Shown one piece after another: positions 7,469-15,271 of a stretch of DNA of 39,265 nucleotides. The stretch covers positions 1-39,265 of the forward strand of contig NZ_JADEVV010000040.1 in the NCBI RefSeq assembly GCF_015207985.1, written 5' to 3'. Made by a program: the position numbers and the translations under genes. The DNA comes from Synechocystis salina LEGE 00031. Its GTDB lineage: Bacteria > Cyanobacteriota > Cyanobacteriia > Cyanobacteriales > Microcystaceae. The first letter of the stretch is position 1. Each line of letters starts with the position of its first letter. Below the pieces are notes generated by a model. The model was given only the letters and a program-made list of their open reading frames with translations. It was not told the origin of the DNA and did no database searches.

Positions 7469-8956
7469 CTAAAGCAAAGCAAACAGAGCGTGGGCTAAAC
7501 CAAAAACGCCATTGTCGTAACTTTTGCCCTCATCTGCCAAACGGTTCTTGATCGTATCTAGGCGATCGCCATTTTGCGCCGCTTGACTGCGTTCTTTATC
7601 AATAATTAATTGATGGAGATGTTCACGGTAACCAGGGCTTTGGTTTAAATCATCCAAATGTTTTAACTGAAAAAGTTGTTCCCCATTGACGTGGGCGGAG
7701 GACACCTGTTGGGCCCATTGCAAAAACTTCCTAGCCCAGGCTGTGAGTAGATCATTTTTAGCCATTTCCTGGGCATCTTCCACCAGGGGTTTGTCCCCTT
7801 CCCCTGCCCTAAGAGCAAAAAAGTGCTGGAACCAAGGAGCGCCCTTGGCAAATTTTTTGCCACCCAACTTCCGGGCCGCTTCCAATTCCAAGGAGAAGTT
7901 GTAGAACCAAGCGTAGGCAAACCTGACTCCCTTACTGAGGGCTAATTTAGCGATTTCGTCATCCGGCAAGTCCGTCCAAATCAGACTATTAACATCTGCT
8001 CGGCTGATGTAATGGGCCACCGTTTCCCCCATCGGTTGATCGAAACCATGGTTAGCGGCCAAGGCGGCGTACAACTCCACAAAATGGGCGCCATTTTCCT
8101 GGTTTTTGCCCCCGGTGTGGGAGTCGTATCTGGTTTGAGCATTGTCCCCAATTAAATACACACTGTCGAAACAACCTTCCGACTGTTCAGTTAGATATTG
8201 CAACGCCGCTTGAGTATTGAGGGCAAAAAAGCGAGTTTCGGCAAATACGGTCTGATCCCCGTCGTCGGGCCGCTCAAAGGCAAAATAGGGCAACAGCAAA
8301 GAGGCGTGGATACGCACCCGGAGATTGTCCTGTCTTAACTGATTACTAACTAATTTAGCCAAGGTAGGAACTCCAGACGCACCAGTTCCCCCGAAGATAC
8401 TGCCAAAGAAATGCACCACCACATCACCGCTTTTGCCGACGCCCAAATCCGTGGTCAGATTATTGAATAATTGTTGCCAGCCGCCGGCCTGGGTTTGTTG
8501 CAGACTATCTAGTTCCAACCGACTCATCACCGCTGAACCAATGGGAGGCCGGCCCCTAAATCCCACCCCTAAATCTGCCTCCTGTTCCGCTGGGCTGTAG
8601 AGAGCATCAAACAATTTTGCCAAAGGGGGAGCACTGGCCCGCAAAGCCTGTTTGTTGAAAACTGCCGCTAGGTTAGTGTTGTGAATTTGATCCCCCAGGG
8701 GATTCCAGGTGCCGTAGTGGAAAAATTGCCCGTCCATTAAAGGACTTTTCCCTTGACCAAAGGCTTTTTGAGCATCGTCAGCAGTGCGGAAATTTACCCC
8801 AGTCCTTTGGGAGTTGCCGTTGGAAGTGTCCGCATCGACTAATAAAATTCTTAGTTCCGAGTTCTCACCGTACAGGCCCAGGGAATGGAGAAAGATGGCC
8901 GCTTCGACACATTTGGCTCCACTGCCTCCCACACCGATGGCATAGATTTTTCGCAT
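7469..8956 (-). CDS. Tubulin/FtsZ-like GTPase
   Basis: 495 residues. Residues 5-21 (YAIGVGGSGAKCVEAA) match the first glycine loop of FtsZ/tubulin. LLVDADTSN near residue 40 fits the strand and loop that contact the nucleotide. FFGSIFGGTGASG at 183-195 is a variant of the tubulin signature GGGTGSG. The C-terminal third does not resemble FtsZ, so this is not the division FtsZ. It matches the broad class of tubulin-like proteins found in operons with vWA-domain proteins (the FtsZ-like family that Makarova and Koonin proposed for a membrane-remodelling system; cited from memory). It lies 10 nt after the four-helix membrane protein. GTPase and polymerising activity are inferred. Confidence 0.8.
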   Translation of the reverse strand: MRKIYAIGVGGSGAKCVEAAIFLHSLGLYGENSELRILLVDADTSNGNSQRTGVNFRTADDAQKAFGQGKSPLMDGQFFHYGTWNPLGDQIHNTNLAAVFNKQALRASAPPLAKLFDALYSPAEQEADLGVGFRGRPPIGSAVMSRLELDSLQQTQAGGWQQLFNNLTTDLGVGKSGDVVVHFFGSIFGGTGASGVPTLAKLVSNQLRQDNLRVRIHASLLLPYFAFERPDDGDQTVFAETRFFALNTQAALQYLTEQSEGCFDSVYLIGDNAQTRYDSHTGGKNQENGAHFVELYAALAANHGFDQPMGETVAHYISRADVNSLIWTDLPDDEIAKLALSKGVRFAYAWFYNFSLELEAARKLGGKKFAKGAPWFQHFFALRAGEGDKPLVEDAQEMAKNDLLTAWARKFLQWAQQVSSAHVNGEQLFQLKHLDDLNQSPGYREHLHQLIIDKERSQAAQNGDRLDTIKNRLADEGKSYDNGVFGLAHALFALL

Positions 8957-8966
8957 GGCCTAAGCT

Positions 8967-9470
8967 CTAACCTCCGTAAATTTTGCGTAACAACATTGAC
9001 CCCGGTGGCACGTAGCGCATGGATTTGGGGGTAGCCAGGGCCGTGGGCAGCCAAAAAATTAACAACACATCGACAATAATGAACCCCAGTAACCAGAAGA
9101 AGGGTTCTAGGTTACGGGTGTCATCAAACCAACCGTTGAAGAAACTTAGACCCACTAGGGCTAGCATAGTCACCACACCGAGGAGAATGGCGAGTATCCA
9201 CCAGAGGCCGCCGGTACTCAGTACGTCTTGAGCCCTGGTGAAACTACCATTGAGGGCTTTGGCAATCCAGAACAGGAGTAGCATTGCCCCTAGGGCATAA
9301 ACCAGGTAAAGGGTGGGAAATAATATCTCTGCGGCCCATTTGTCCAAGTTACCCCGGGATAAGCTCAAAGGCAGTCCGCTTCCGCCCAATAGCCATGGTT
9401 GTAGCCCAAAAATCACCATGGTGGCGATCGCCACTGTCACCACAAGGGCCACTATCTCCGCAATTTTCAT
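8967..9470 (-). CDS. Four-helix membrane protein of the tubulin-like operon
   Basis: 167 residues with four clear hydrophobic segments: about 5-27, 50-70, 88-112 and 122-145. The tail is a short basic segment (SMRYVPPGSMLLRKIYGG) that should be cytosolic. AGGGG lies 2 nt before the ATG, so the ribosome site is close. It sits between the vWA lipoprotein (57 nt upstream) and the tubulin-like gene (10 nt downstream). That position and its small size suggest a membrane anchor linking the two. No catalytic motif is visible and I do not recognise a family. Confidence 0.75.
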   Translation of the reverse strand: MKIAEIVALVVTVAIATMVIFGLQPWLLGGSGLPLSLSRGNLDKWAAEILFPTLYLVYALGAMLLLFWIAKALNGSFTRAQDVLSTGGLWWILAILLGVVTMLALVGLSFFNGWFDDTRNLEPFFWLLGFIIVDVLLIFWLPTALATPKSMRYVPPGSMLLRKIYGG

Positions 9471-9527
9471 AACCCCTATCCTGACGAACTAATACGTGAA
9501 GATTAGCAAAAATTTTGATTAAGTAAG

Positions 9528-10925
9528 CTAATAGTGACTATAGCCGAGACAAAACTTAACAGCGTCCTGGTCATTGGCCACGGCCCCCCGCAATCCCGAC
9601 ACGAAAAGTAGTAAATTTTGGGTTTTGGCACCGTTAGGATTACCGATGTCCATGTCCCAATCCTGCCACACTGCTTGATCCAACTGGCGATCGCCAAGGG
9701 TGACGTAAACCAGTTTGCCTTGTCCCTGGGGTAACTTGTTGCCATCAAAAACGGCAGTTAATAAAAGGCGGGCATCCTCTCCCCCTGGATTTTGAACAAT
9801 TTCTGCTTTTTTCACTGACACAAAGGATTCAGAAATGTTGAAAAGATCCGGGGTTAGCTCGCCGCCAGTGAGGGAAACGGTACTTTTAGAAGGAATATTT
9901 AACTCCAAAGGAGGCAAAGGGGGGGAAGAATTTTCGCCACAATTAGTTTGTTCGACCATGAGCCAATCCCTTTCCTGGTCTTGGTTGGGCCTTTGTCTAT
10001 CCACAGAACCAATTTCAATAACGCATTCCTGGATATCATCTTTGAAAGAACTATTGTCCAGGGTGACTGTATCTGCTTGGCCCAGTTCAAAGGCAGAAGC
10101 CCGAAAGGCTTTGTTCACATCCAGGGGAAGCCGACGGAATTCCTTCACCATTTCATCCACGGTGTCCTGGGGCCCCGTCATCAAGATGAAAAATGGTCGG
10201 CCTTTTTGATCCACATCTTGGCCAGCGGTGTTGTAAACAAAGGTGGGATAACTAGCGTTGGCAGAGTACACATTGCCCCGAAACTGACTGCGAACCCCTA
10301 AGAGTACGGCCTTGTAGTTAGGATTTTCTTTCAGCTCTTTGCTAATTAACCCAGAAATTTGACCGACAGCGGCATCATCCGGTTCTAGGTCGGTGAGTAA
10401 AATTTTCAGACTGCGGGGAGCCGTGGGGTTGTTGCTATCTTCCTCACCATTATCATTTTCTGAGGTTGGATTAGTGCCGCCAGTGGTCTCGGTGCCTAAT
10501 TCATAAAGTTGCCCCAGGGTACTAGAAACACAGGGATATTCAGCTATGGGTTGATCCCGACGACAATAAAAGGGCGCTTTACTGGCTGCTAGGAATTGAG
10601 CCGCTGAAATAGATTGGGCTTGGTTAATGGTGTCATTGCTCCCCACCCGCCAATAGGAAGTGGGCAGATTTTTGTTTTGTAGCAGTGTGTGCAAAGAGGC
10701 GATCGCCTGGCCGTAGCGACTACCGGGTTGGCTGACAAACCCCACCATGGACTCACTGGCATCCACCCCCACTAGCACATTCAGGTTTTCAAAGGGCCCT
10801 GGGGCCTCTTGCTGTTCTGTCCTCCGATCGCCTAGTTGTTCCGTTTCCACACAGGGCAAACCTCCCCTTTGACCACAACCTGCTAACGCCAGAACTAACA
10901 CCGAGAAGAGAATCCAGCTTTTCAC
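9528..10925 (-). CDS. Lipoprotein with von Willebrand A (MIDAS) domain
   Basis: 465 residues with a GTG start. The N-terminus (MKSWILFSVLVLALAGC) ends in a lipobox with the lipidated cysteine at residue 17. Residues 49-60 (NVLVGVDASESM) provide the DxSxS part of a vWA metal-ion-dependent adhesion site, and LLTDLEPDD further on fits a later acidic element. The C-terminal third is beta-rich and could be a separate domain. It should be tethered to the outer face of a membrane, where vWA domains mediate protein-protein contacts. It is the first gene of the minus-strand block, so its upstream gap (10926-11173) should hold the main promoter. Confidence 0.78.
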   Translation of the reverse strand: MKSWILFSVLVLALAGCGQRGGLPCVETEQLGDRRTEQQEAPGPFENLNVLVGVDASESMVGFVSQPGSRYGQAIASLHTLLQNKNLPTSYWRVGSNDTINQAQSISAAQFLAASKAPFYCRRDQPIAEYPCVSSTLGQLYELGTETTGGTNPTSENDNGEEDSNNPTAPRSLKILLTDLEPDDAAVGQISGLISKELKENPNYKAVLLGVRSQFRGNVYSANASYPTFVYNTAGQDVDQKGRPFFILMTGPQDTVDEMVKEFRRLPLDVNKAFRASAFELGQADTVTLDNSSFKDDIQECVIEIGSVDRQRPNQDQERDWLMVEQTNCGENSSPPLPPLELNIPSKSTVSLTGGELTPDLFNISESFVSVKKAEIVQNPGGEDARLLLTAVFDGNKLPQGQGKLVYVTLGDRQLDQAVWQDWDMDIGNPNGAKTQNLLLFVSGLRGAVANDQDAVKFCLGYSHY

Positions 10926-11173
10926 ACCAAAACCCAGAAAAACAATAATGGAAATGATTCATCAGAACGAGAGTTCGGCCATTAGCCTAGGGCACTGTTT
11001 TGCAAAAATCAAGCGGCTGCGGCTCGCCCTCCATAACTTCAATTCTAGGCGAGAGTTCCTTGGGTGATCCTATCGAGATTCCATAGACTGTGGGCAGCAA
11101 ATCAAAGGTTTGCCAGCCTCGCAAAGAGTGTTTTCAAAGCCCCCCATTTAGTTGAGGCTTTTTCTAAACCTTT
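10926..11173. other. Gap between glpD and the lipoprotein operon
   Basis: About 250 nt with no supportable ORF, tRNA or clear terminator. It should contain the 3' end of the glpD transcript and the promoter of the lipoprotein operon, both on minus. I could not identify a convincing -10/-35 pair. Confidence 0.4.
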
Positions 11174-12835
11174 TTAGTTGAGACAATAATCGGGAATGCA
11201 GTTTTGCTCCATATATTCATGGTACTTTTGAATTTGCTCATCACATTGGCCCTGGGTCCAGCCACAGTGGTCCATTAATGTTTGGCAAATGCCGGCCAGA
11301 GCGCTAAAGCCGTAATCGTCCGTCACCATGGCGATCGCCGTGCGTCGTCGGCAAATATCCACCAAGGTATGGGCCATTTCTGCTTGGACGGCAAAAACCG
11401 CCTGAGCCTTAATATCTGGCAAGGAAGGAATAATCCGTTCCCCCAACTCCGGTGCCCCATGCACTAAAGCCAAAACTTCTCCTGCCCTGGCACCGTAAAC
11501 ACAAAATAAATGTTGAATAGAATGTCGTTCCAGGCGATCGCCGTATTTATCCATGCCAGTTTCCAAGGACAGGGAATAGGCCTCTGCCCCTGGTAAGGGT
11601 TGGGTGAGGGTGGGACAGGGAGGCGCAGAGCGTCCCAGCTTGCCATAAACCTTATCCACCATTTCTTCCCCCACCTGACGATAGGTAGTCAACTTACCGC
11701 CAATCAGGGAAATTAAATTATTGACTCCGTCCGCACTGTGGTCGTAAAGAATATGATTGCGGGTAATACTGCCTGCCTTTTTACCATCGGTGTAGGGCAG
11801 AGGTCGTACCCCGGAATAGGTGAAGCGCACGTCCCCCCTAGTTAACTGGGCCGCCGGCATCACCCGATTAGTTTCCGCAATGAGGTAATCAATCTCGTCA
11901 TCACTGGCTTTAACCTGATCGAGGGAGCCGTCATAACGGTGGTCGGTGGTGCCAATCAGATATTTACCCAACCAGGGAATGATGAAATAGGGCCGCTTAT
12001 CCACAAACGCTTCCACATATAAAGCGGAAGCCGGAGCGCCAGGGAAGGGATCCACCACAATATGACTACCCTTGGTGCCGCCAATTTTTCTTTCGTTGAC
12101 AATGGCAACAGGCTCAGAATCCCGACGGGCTAAACCGCAAATCTCATCTACCCAAGGGCCAGCGGTGTTGATAACGATCGCCTGGGTGCTATTAACAGTA
12201 AATTTTTCTCCGCTCAGTTGATCTTGACAATGGATGGCGGTAATCAGATTATTTTCCCCTTTCTCCAAACCGGTCACAGCCACATAATTGAGCATCTCAG
12301 CCCCCGAATTTTGGGCCGATAGGGTTACTTCTAAATCCAACCGTTCCGCATACTCCACCTGGCCATCAAAATATTGGGCTCCCCCTTTCAGGCCTTGTTT
12401 TTCCGCCGCCCGGAACAACTGCTGGAACTGTTGGGGACGCAACATCCGGTGGGGAGGGAGGGTTTTATCAAAACTGAGAATGTCATAGAGAATCATGCCC
12501 GCTTGGATTTCCCAATAGGCTCGGCTCGACCAGTCATACACCGGAATGGTCAACTGCAAGGGATGCACCAAATGGGGGGCGGTGTGGAGTAGGACTTCCC
12601 GCTCCCGCAACGATTCCCGCACCAGGTTAAATTCAAAATATTCTAAGTAGCGCAGACCACCGTGAATTAAGCGGGTGGACCAACTACTAGTGCCACTGGC
12701 AAAATCATCCTTTTCGATCAGGAGGGTTTTTAGGCCCCGTAGGGCCCCGTCCCGGGCCGTACCAACCCCGTTAATACCTCCCCCAATCACAATTAGGTCA
12801 TAGGCCGTATTTTGGATTTCTGGGAAATTACGCAT
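11174..12835 (-). CDS. glpD: Glycerol-3-phosphate dehydrogenase
   Basis: 553 residues from the ATG at 12835; an in-frame TTG 18 nt upstream lacks a ribosome site. The FAD-binding Rossmann motif LIVIGGGINGVGTARDGALRG lies at the start and is followed by the family signature GTSSWSTRLIHGGLRYLEY. RKIGGTKGSHIVVD, YFIIPW, GTTDHRYDG and the GGKLTTYR motif are all present. It oxidises glycerol-3-phosphate to dihydroxyacetone phosphate and passes electrons to the quinone pool at the membrane. It lies downstream of ggpS on the same strand but is separated by a terminator-like hairpin, so it may have its own promoter. With glpK it links glycerol recycling to central carbon. Confidence 0.95.
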   Translation of the reverse strand: MRNFPEIQNTAYDLIVIGGGINGVGTARDGALRGLKTLLIEKDDFASGTSSWSTRLIHGGLRYLEYFEFNLVRESLREREVLLHTAPHLVHPLQLTIPVYDWSSRAYWEIQAGMILYDILSFDKTLPPHRMLRPQQFQQLFRAAEKQGLKGGAQYFDGQVEYAERLDLEVTLSAQNSGAEMLNYVAVTGLEKGENNLITAIHCQDQLSGEKFTVNSTQAIVINTAGPWVDEICGLARRDSEPVAIVNERKIGGTKGSHIVVDPFPGAPASALYVEAFVDKRPYFIIPWLGKYLIGTTDHRYDGSLDQVKASDDEIDYLIAETNRVMPAAQLTRGDVRFTYSGVRPLPYTDGKKAGSITRNHILYDHSADGVNNLISLIGGKLTTYRQVGEEMVDKVYGKLGRSAPPCPTLTQPLPGAEAYSLSLETGMDKYGDRLERHSIQHLFCVYGARAGEVLALVHGAPELGERIIPSLPDIKAQAVFAVQAEMAHTLVDICRRRTAIAMVTDDYGFSALAGICQTLMDHCGWTQGQCDEQIQKYHEYMEQNCIPDYCLN

Positions 12836-12880
12836 GGCTGGGTAATGCTCCAATGAGGAATAAATCGTGCAATTGAATGG

Positions 12881-12923
12881 AAAAAAGCCCCCTAAACTTT
12901 AACTCTGGGGAATTTTTAGGGGG
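12881..12923 (-). terminator. Intrinsic terminator after ggpS
   Basis: On the minus strand CCCCCTAAA pairs with TTTAGGGGG (12915-12923 with 12888-12896) around a loop of about 18 nt, and the stem is followed by C and six T (12886-12881). It lies 58 nt beyond the ggpS stop and 46 nt before the glpD ATG, so it should at least partly separate the two genes. Confidence 0.75.
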
Positions 12924-12980
12924 TTGGGACAATGGTTCTTGGGCTACAAGCCGCCGACAACAACCGGCCTTGGCGATCGC

Positions 12981-14480
12981 CTACATCTGGGGGGGTTCCC
13001 CTAGCACCACATCGGCATGGGCTTCCCGCAACAGGTGATTGGCCCATTGTTGAACGTCGTAGCGTTTGATGGCGGTGTACATTCTCCCCATGCGTTTTTT
13101 CTGTTCTTCCTTGTCCATGGCCAGGGCCTGGTCAATGGATTCGTCCATACGACTAGAAGCGTAGGGATTAGTCAGCACCGCATCGGGTAGTTCCACAGCG
13201 CAACCGGCAAATTCCGACAAGATCAGGACCCCTTCTTCACCGTTTTTAGCTACCACGTACTCCTTCGCCACTAAGTTCAAACCGTCCCGCAGGGGGGTAA
13301 TCCAGGCAATGTCTGCGGCACAAAACAGGGCAATTAATTCTTCGTAGGCGAGGGGGGAGGTAAAGAGCATTACCGGCGTCCAGGACAGTTTGGCAAAGCG
13401 GCCGTTAATTTTCCCTGCCAGCCGTTCAATTTCGTTTTGGGCGTTGCGGTAAATACGCATCCCTTCCGCTGCTTTAGCCACCGGCACCACCAAGCTAATT
13501 TCTCCCTGCAGTTCAGGACGACGTTCCAGTAAACGCTCATAGCACATCAGCATTTCCTTCGTGCCCTTGACGTAATCCACCCGACCAGCGGAAACGATTA
13601 GTTTTTTGCCATCCAGATCCCGTTTAATTTCGCTGATTTTTTGTTGCACACTTTCCTTGGCCACGATCGCCCGAATATTGGCCGGATTGGTACCAACAGG
13701 AAAAGCATCAAGATTGATTAGGCGATCGCCATAGCGCAATTGGGTGGTGCATTCCGGTTCCGCCAGGGCAGTGCCGTAGGGGGTAAAAGCTTGGTCTACG
13801 GGAACTCGTCTGGTGATTTCCACCGGTTTGAGACTGCGGGCCACTGCCACAAAATTTTCCACATAACGGGGAATGTGAAAACCACAGAGGTCACAGGCCA
13901 GCAGACTTTCGACGATCGCCTCCCGCCAGGGCAAAATATTGAAAATATCAACGCTGGGGAAAGGAGTGTGGTGAAAAAAGGCAATCTTGGCGTTGGGTTT
14001 GAGCTGACGAATGTAAAGGGGAGCCAGCCAGAGGTTATAGTCGTGGACCCAAAATAGGGCATCGTCATCGGCATCTTCACAGGCCGCCGTGGCAAACATT
14101 TCATTAATCCGTTTGAAATTTTCCCAATCGGAAGAGTCGTAGGTGAACTGCCAGGGGAAGGAGTGGAGAATCGGCCAAAAAGCTTCCTTGGAGGTGATGT
14201 GATAGAAATTTTTCACCTGGTCCGCCGTGAGGGGCACCCTGCGCACTGTGCAACGATCGCCGAGGCCATCAATGGACATTTTCTCTTGGAAATCTTCCTT
14301 CTGTTTTGGGGTCACCTGCTTCCAGGCCACCCAGGTACTCTGTTCCGCATCAGCAAAAAAGCTCTTGAGGGTGGGCAAAATCCCGTTGGGACTCTTCTTT
14401 TCCCGATATACCGTTTTGCCATTTTCCCTAACTTCATCGTAGGGCTCACGGTGGTAAAGGATCACAAGGGATGAATTCAT
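12981..14480 (-). CDS. ggpS: Glucosylglycerol-phosphate synthase
   Basis: 499 residues, the length I recall for the Synechocystis enzyme, from the ATG at 14480 with GGAG 12 nt upstream. It is a trehalose-6-phosphate-synthase-type retaining glycosyltransferase (GT20). Visible elements are WVHDYNLWL, FFHHTPFPS, VSAGRVDYVKG (donor-binding region) and ITPLRDGLNLVAKEYV near the C-terminus. It joins ADP-glucose and glycerol-3-phosphate to make glucosylglycerol-phosphate, the committed step for the main compatible solute of moderately halotolerant cyanobacteria. The enzyme is known to be activated by salt. The long 5' region holds a candidate small regulatory ORF. Confidence 0.96.
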   Translation of the reverse strand: MNSSLVILYHREPYDEVRENGKTVYREKKSPNGILPTLKSFFADAEQSTWVAWKQVTPKQKEDFQEKMSIDGLGDRCTVRRVPLTADQVKNFYHITSKEAFWPILHSFPWQFTYDSSDWENFKRINEMFATAACEDADDDALFWVHDYNLWLAPLYIRQLKPNAKIAFFHHTPFPSVDIFNILPWREAIVESLLACDLCGFHIPRYVENFVAVARSLKPVEITRRVPVDQAFTPYGTALAEPECTTQLRYGDRLINLDAFPVGTNPANIRAIVAKESVQQKISEIKRDLDGKKLIVSAGRVDYVKGTKEMLMCYERLLERRPELQGEISLVVPVAKAAEGMRIYRNAQNEIERLAGKINGRFAKLSWTPVMLFTSPLAYEELIALFCAADIAWITPLRDGLNLVAKEYVVAKNGEEGVLILSEFAGCAVELPDAVLTNPYASSRMDESIDQALAMDKEEQKKRMGRMYTAIKRYDVQQWANHLLREAHADVVLGEPPQM

Positions 14481-15271
14481 AAAATCAGCGGTCTCCAAAA
14501 GAAAGAATCAAACAAAGTAACTATTGGGCTGGTCTAGTACGGCTAATGTACCCGACTTCCTGGAACCCAAGTTAATTCCCGCCGGGGCAGTTTAGTACGT
14601 TGAATAAAACTTTTCACCGCTAATATCGGTACAGAAAAATTGATTACGTCCTGGGCGAGTCCGCAGACATCGCGTTCCCCCGTGGGGGCAATTACGGCGA
14701 CGGCCAATAAATCTTTGTTAAAGATTACTTAACCCGTCGGTAAAATGCCGTAACACTAATTACCTTTCCCCCTCGTTCCAGGGGAGAACAGCAGCGGCAA
14801 GCCACCAATCTCTGGTTTTTGGAAAGCCGCCCCCGGACTATGGGAAAAGTAGTTACTTGTTAAGTATAGTAACAGAAAAAGCTTTTCTGGCAAGATTTCT
14901 GCTTCTGGAGTTGGGAACATCCTCTGGGAATTTCCCCATTGATTGCGGTAAATTCTATTTTTTTTGTTAACCTTAAAACTATTGCCATGGGCAGGGTGAA
15001 TTGATTTTTTGTTATTGTTTGATCCCGTTTTCTAGTCTTTTTGACTTCCATTCAGCCAGGATGATTTTTTGCAGTTTTTTTATGGAGTTTTGATAACATT
15101 GAGCTTTGCCCCCGGCGATCGCCCCAGGAAAAACAATAAACACTGTGAACTAGTTTGCCCAGGGTCTATCCTAGGATTGCCGGGGATTTCACCCCCTTGG
15201 ATGGGGAATAACGGTGCTGAACATCCCTTCTCCCCCGACAAATTCGGCTTATTTTGGGCTTATTTTTAAGT
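14481..15271. promoter_or_regulatory. Divergent regulatory region between ggpS and gghA
   Basis: A 790-nt gap between two divergently transcribed genes of glucosylglycerol synthesis and breakdown. On the minus strand it contains a candidate 54-residue ORF (14543-14707). A 7-bp inverted repeat lies at 14710-14726 (AATCTTT, 3-nt loop, AAAGATT), overlapping the upstream side of that ORF. One HIP1 site lies near 15117. AT-rich runs at 14940-15080 could hold promoters. Other ORFs here (63 and 66 codons) lack ribosome sites. Confidence 0.5.
14543..14707 (-). CDS. Candidate small ORF upstream of ggpS (ggpR-like position)
   Basis: A 54-codon frame starting at a TTG reads LAVAVIAPTGERDVCGLAQD, then VINFSVPILAVKSF and a basic tail (RTKLPRRELTW) before TAG, 62 nt ahead of the ggpS ATG. 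In Synechocystis PCC 6803 a short gene, ggpR, has been described upstream of ggpS, overlapping its promoter and acting as a repressor. This frame has the right place and strand, but I cannot recall the GgpR sequence, so identity is unproven. There is no convincing ribosome site before the TTG, and an internal GTG is also possible. Confidence 0.35.
   Translation of the reverse strand: MAVAVIAPTGERDVCGLAQDVINFSVPILAVKSFIQRTKLPRRELTWVPGSRVH

Noticed and set aside
7663-7920. 85-codon minus-strand ORF inside the tubulin-like gene
   Set aside because: It is an alternate frame of a well-supported gene, and its Trp/Pro-rich product looks like a frame shadow.
9835-10301. Plus-strand ORFs of 117 and 124 codons inside the vWA lipoprotein gene
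   Set aside because: They are antisense shadows without ribosome sites; the minus-strand frame has a lipobox and a MIDAS motif.
14860-15051. 63-codon minus-strand ORF upstream of ggpS
   Set aside because: It has no ribosome site, a Lys/Gln-rich unstructured product, and lies in AT-rich leader DNA. The frame at 14543-14707 is the better candidate small gene.
15069-15269. 66-codon plus-strand ORF before gghA
   Set aside because: It has no ribosome site, its product is low in structure, and it runs into the real gghA start in another frame.
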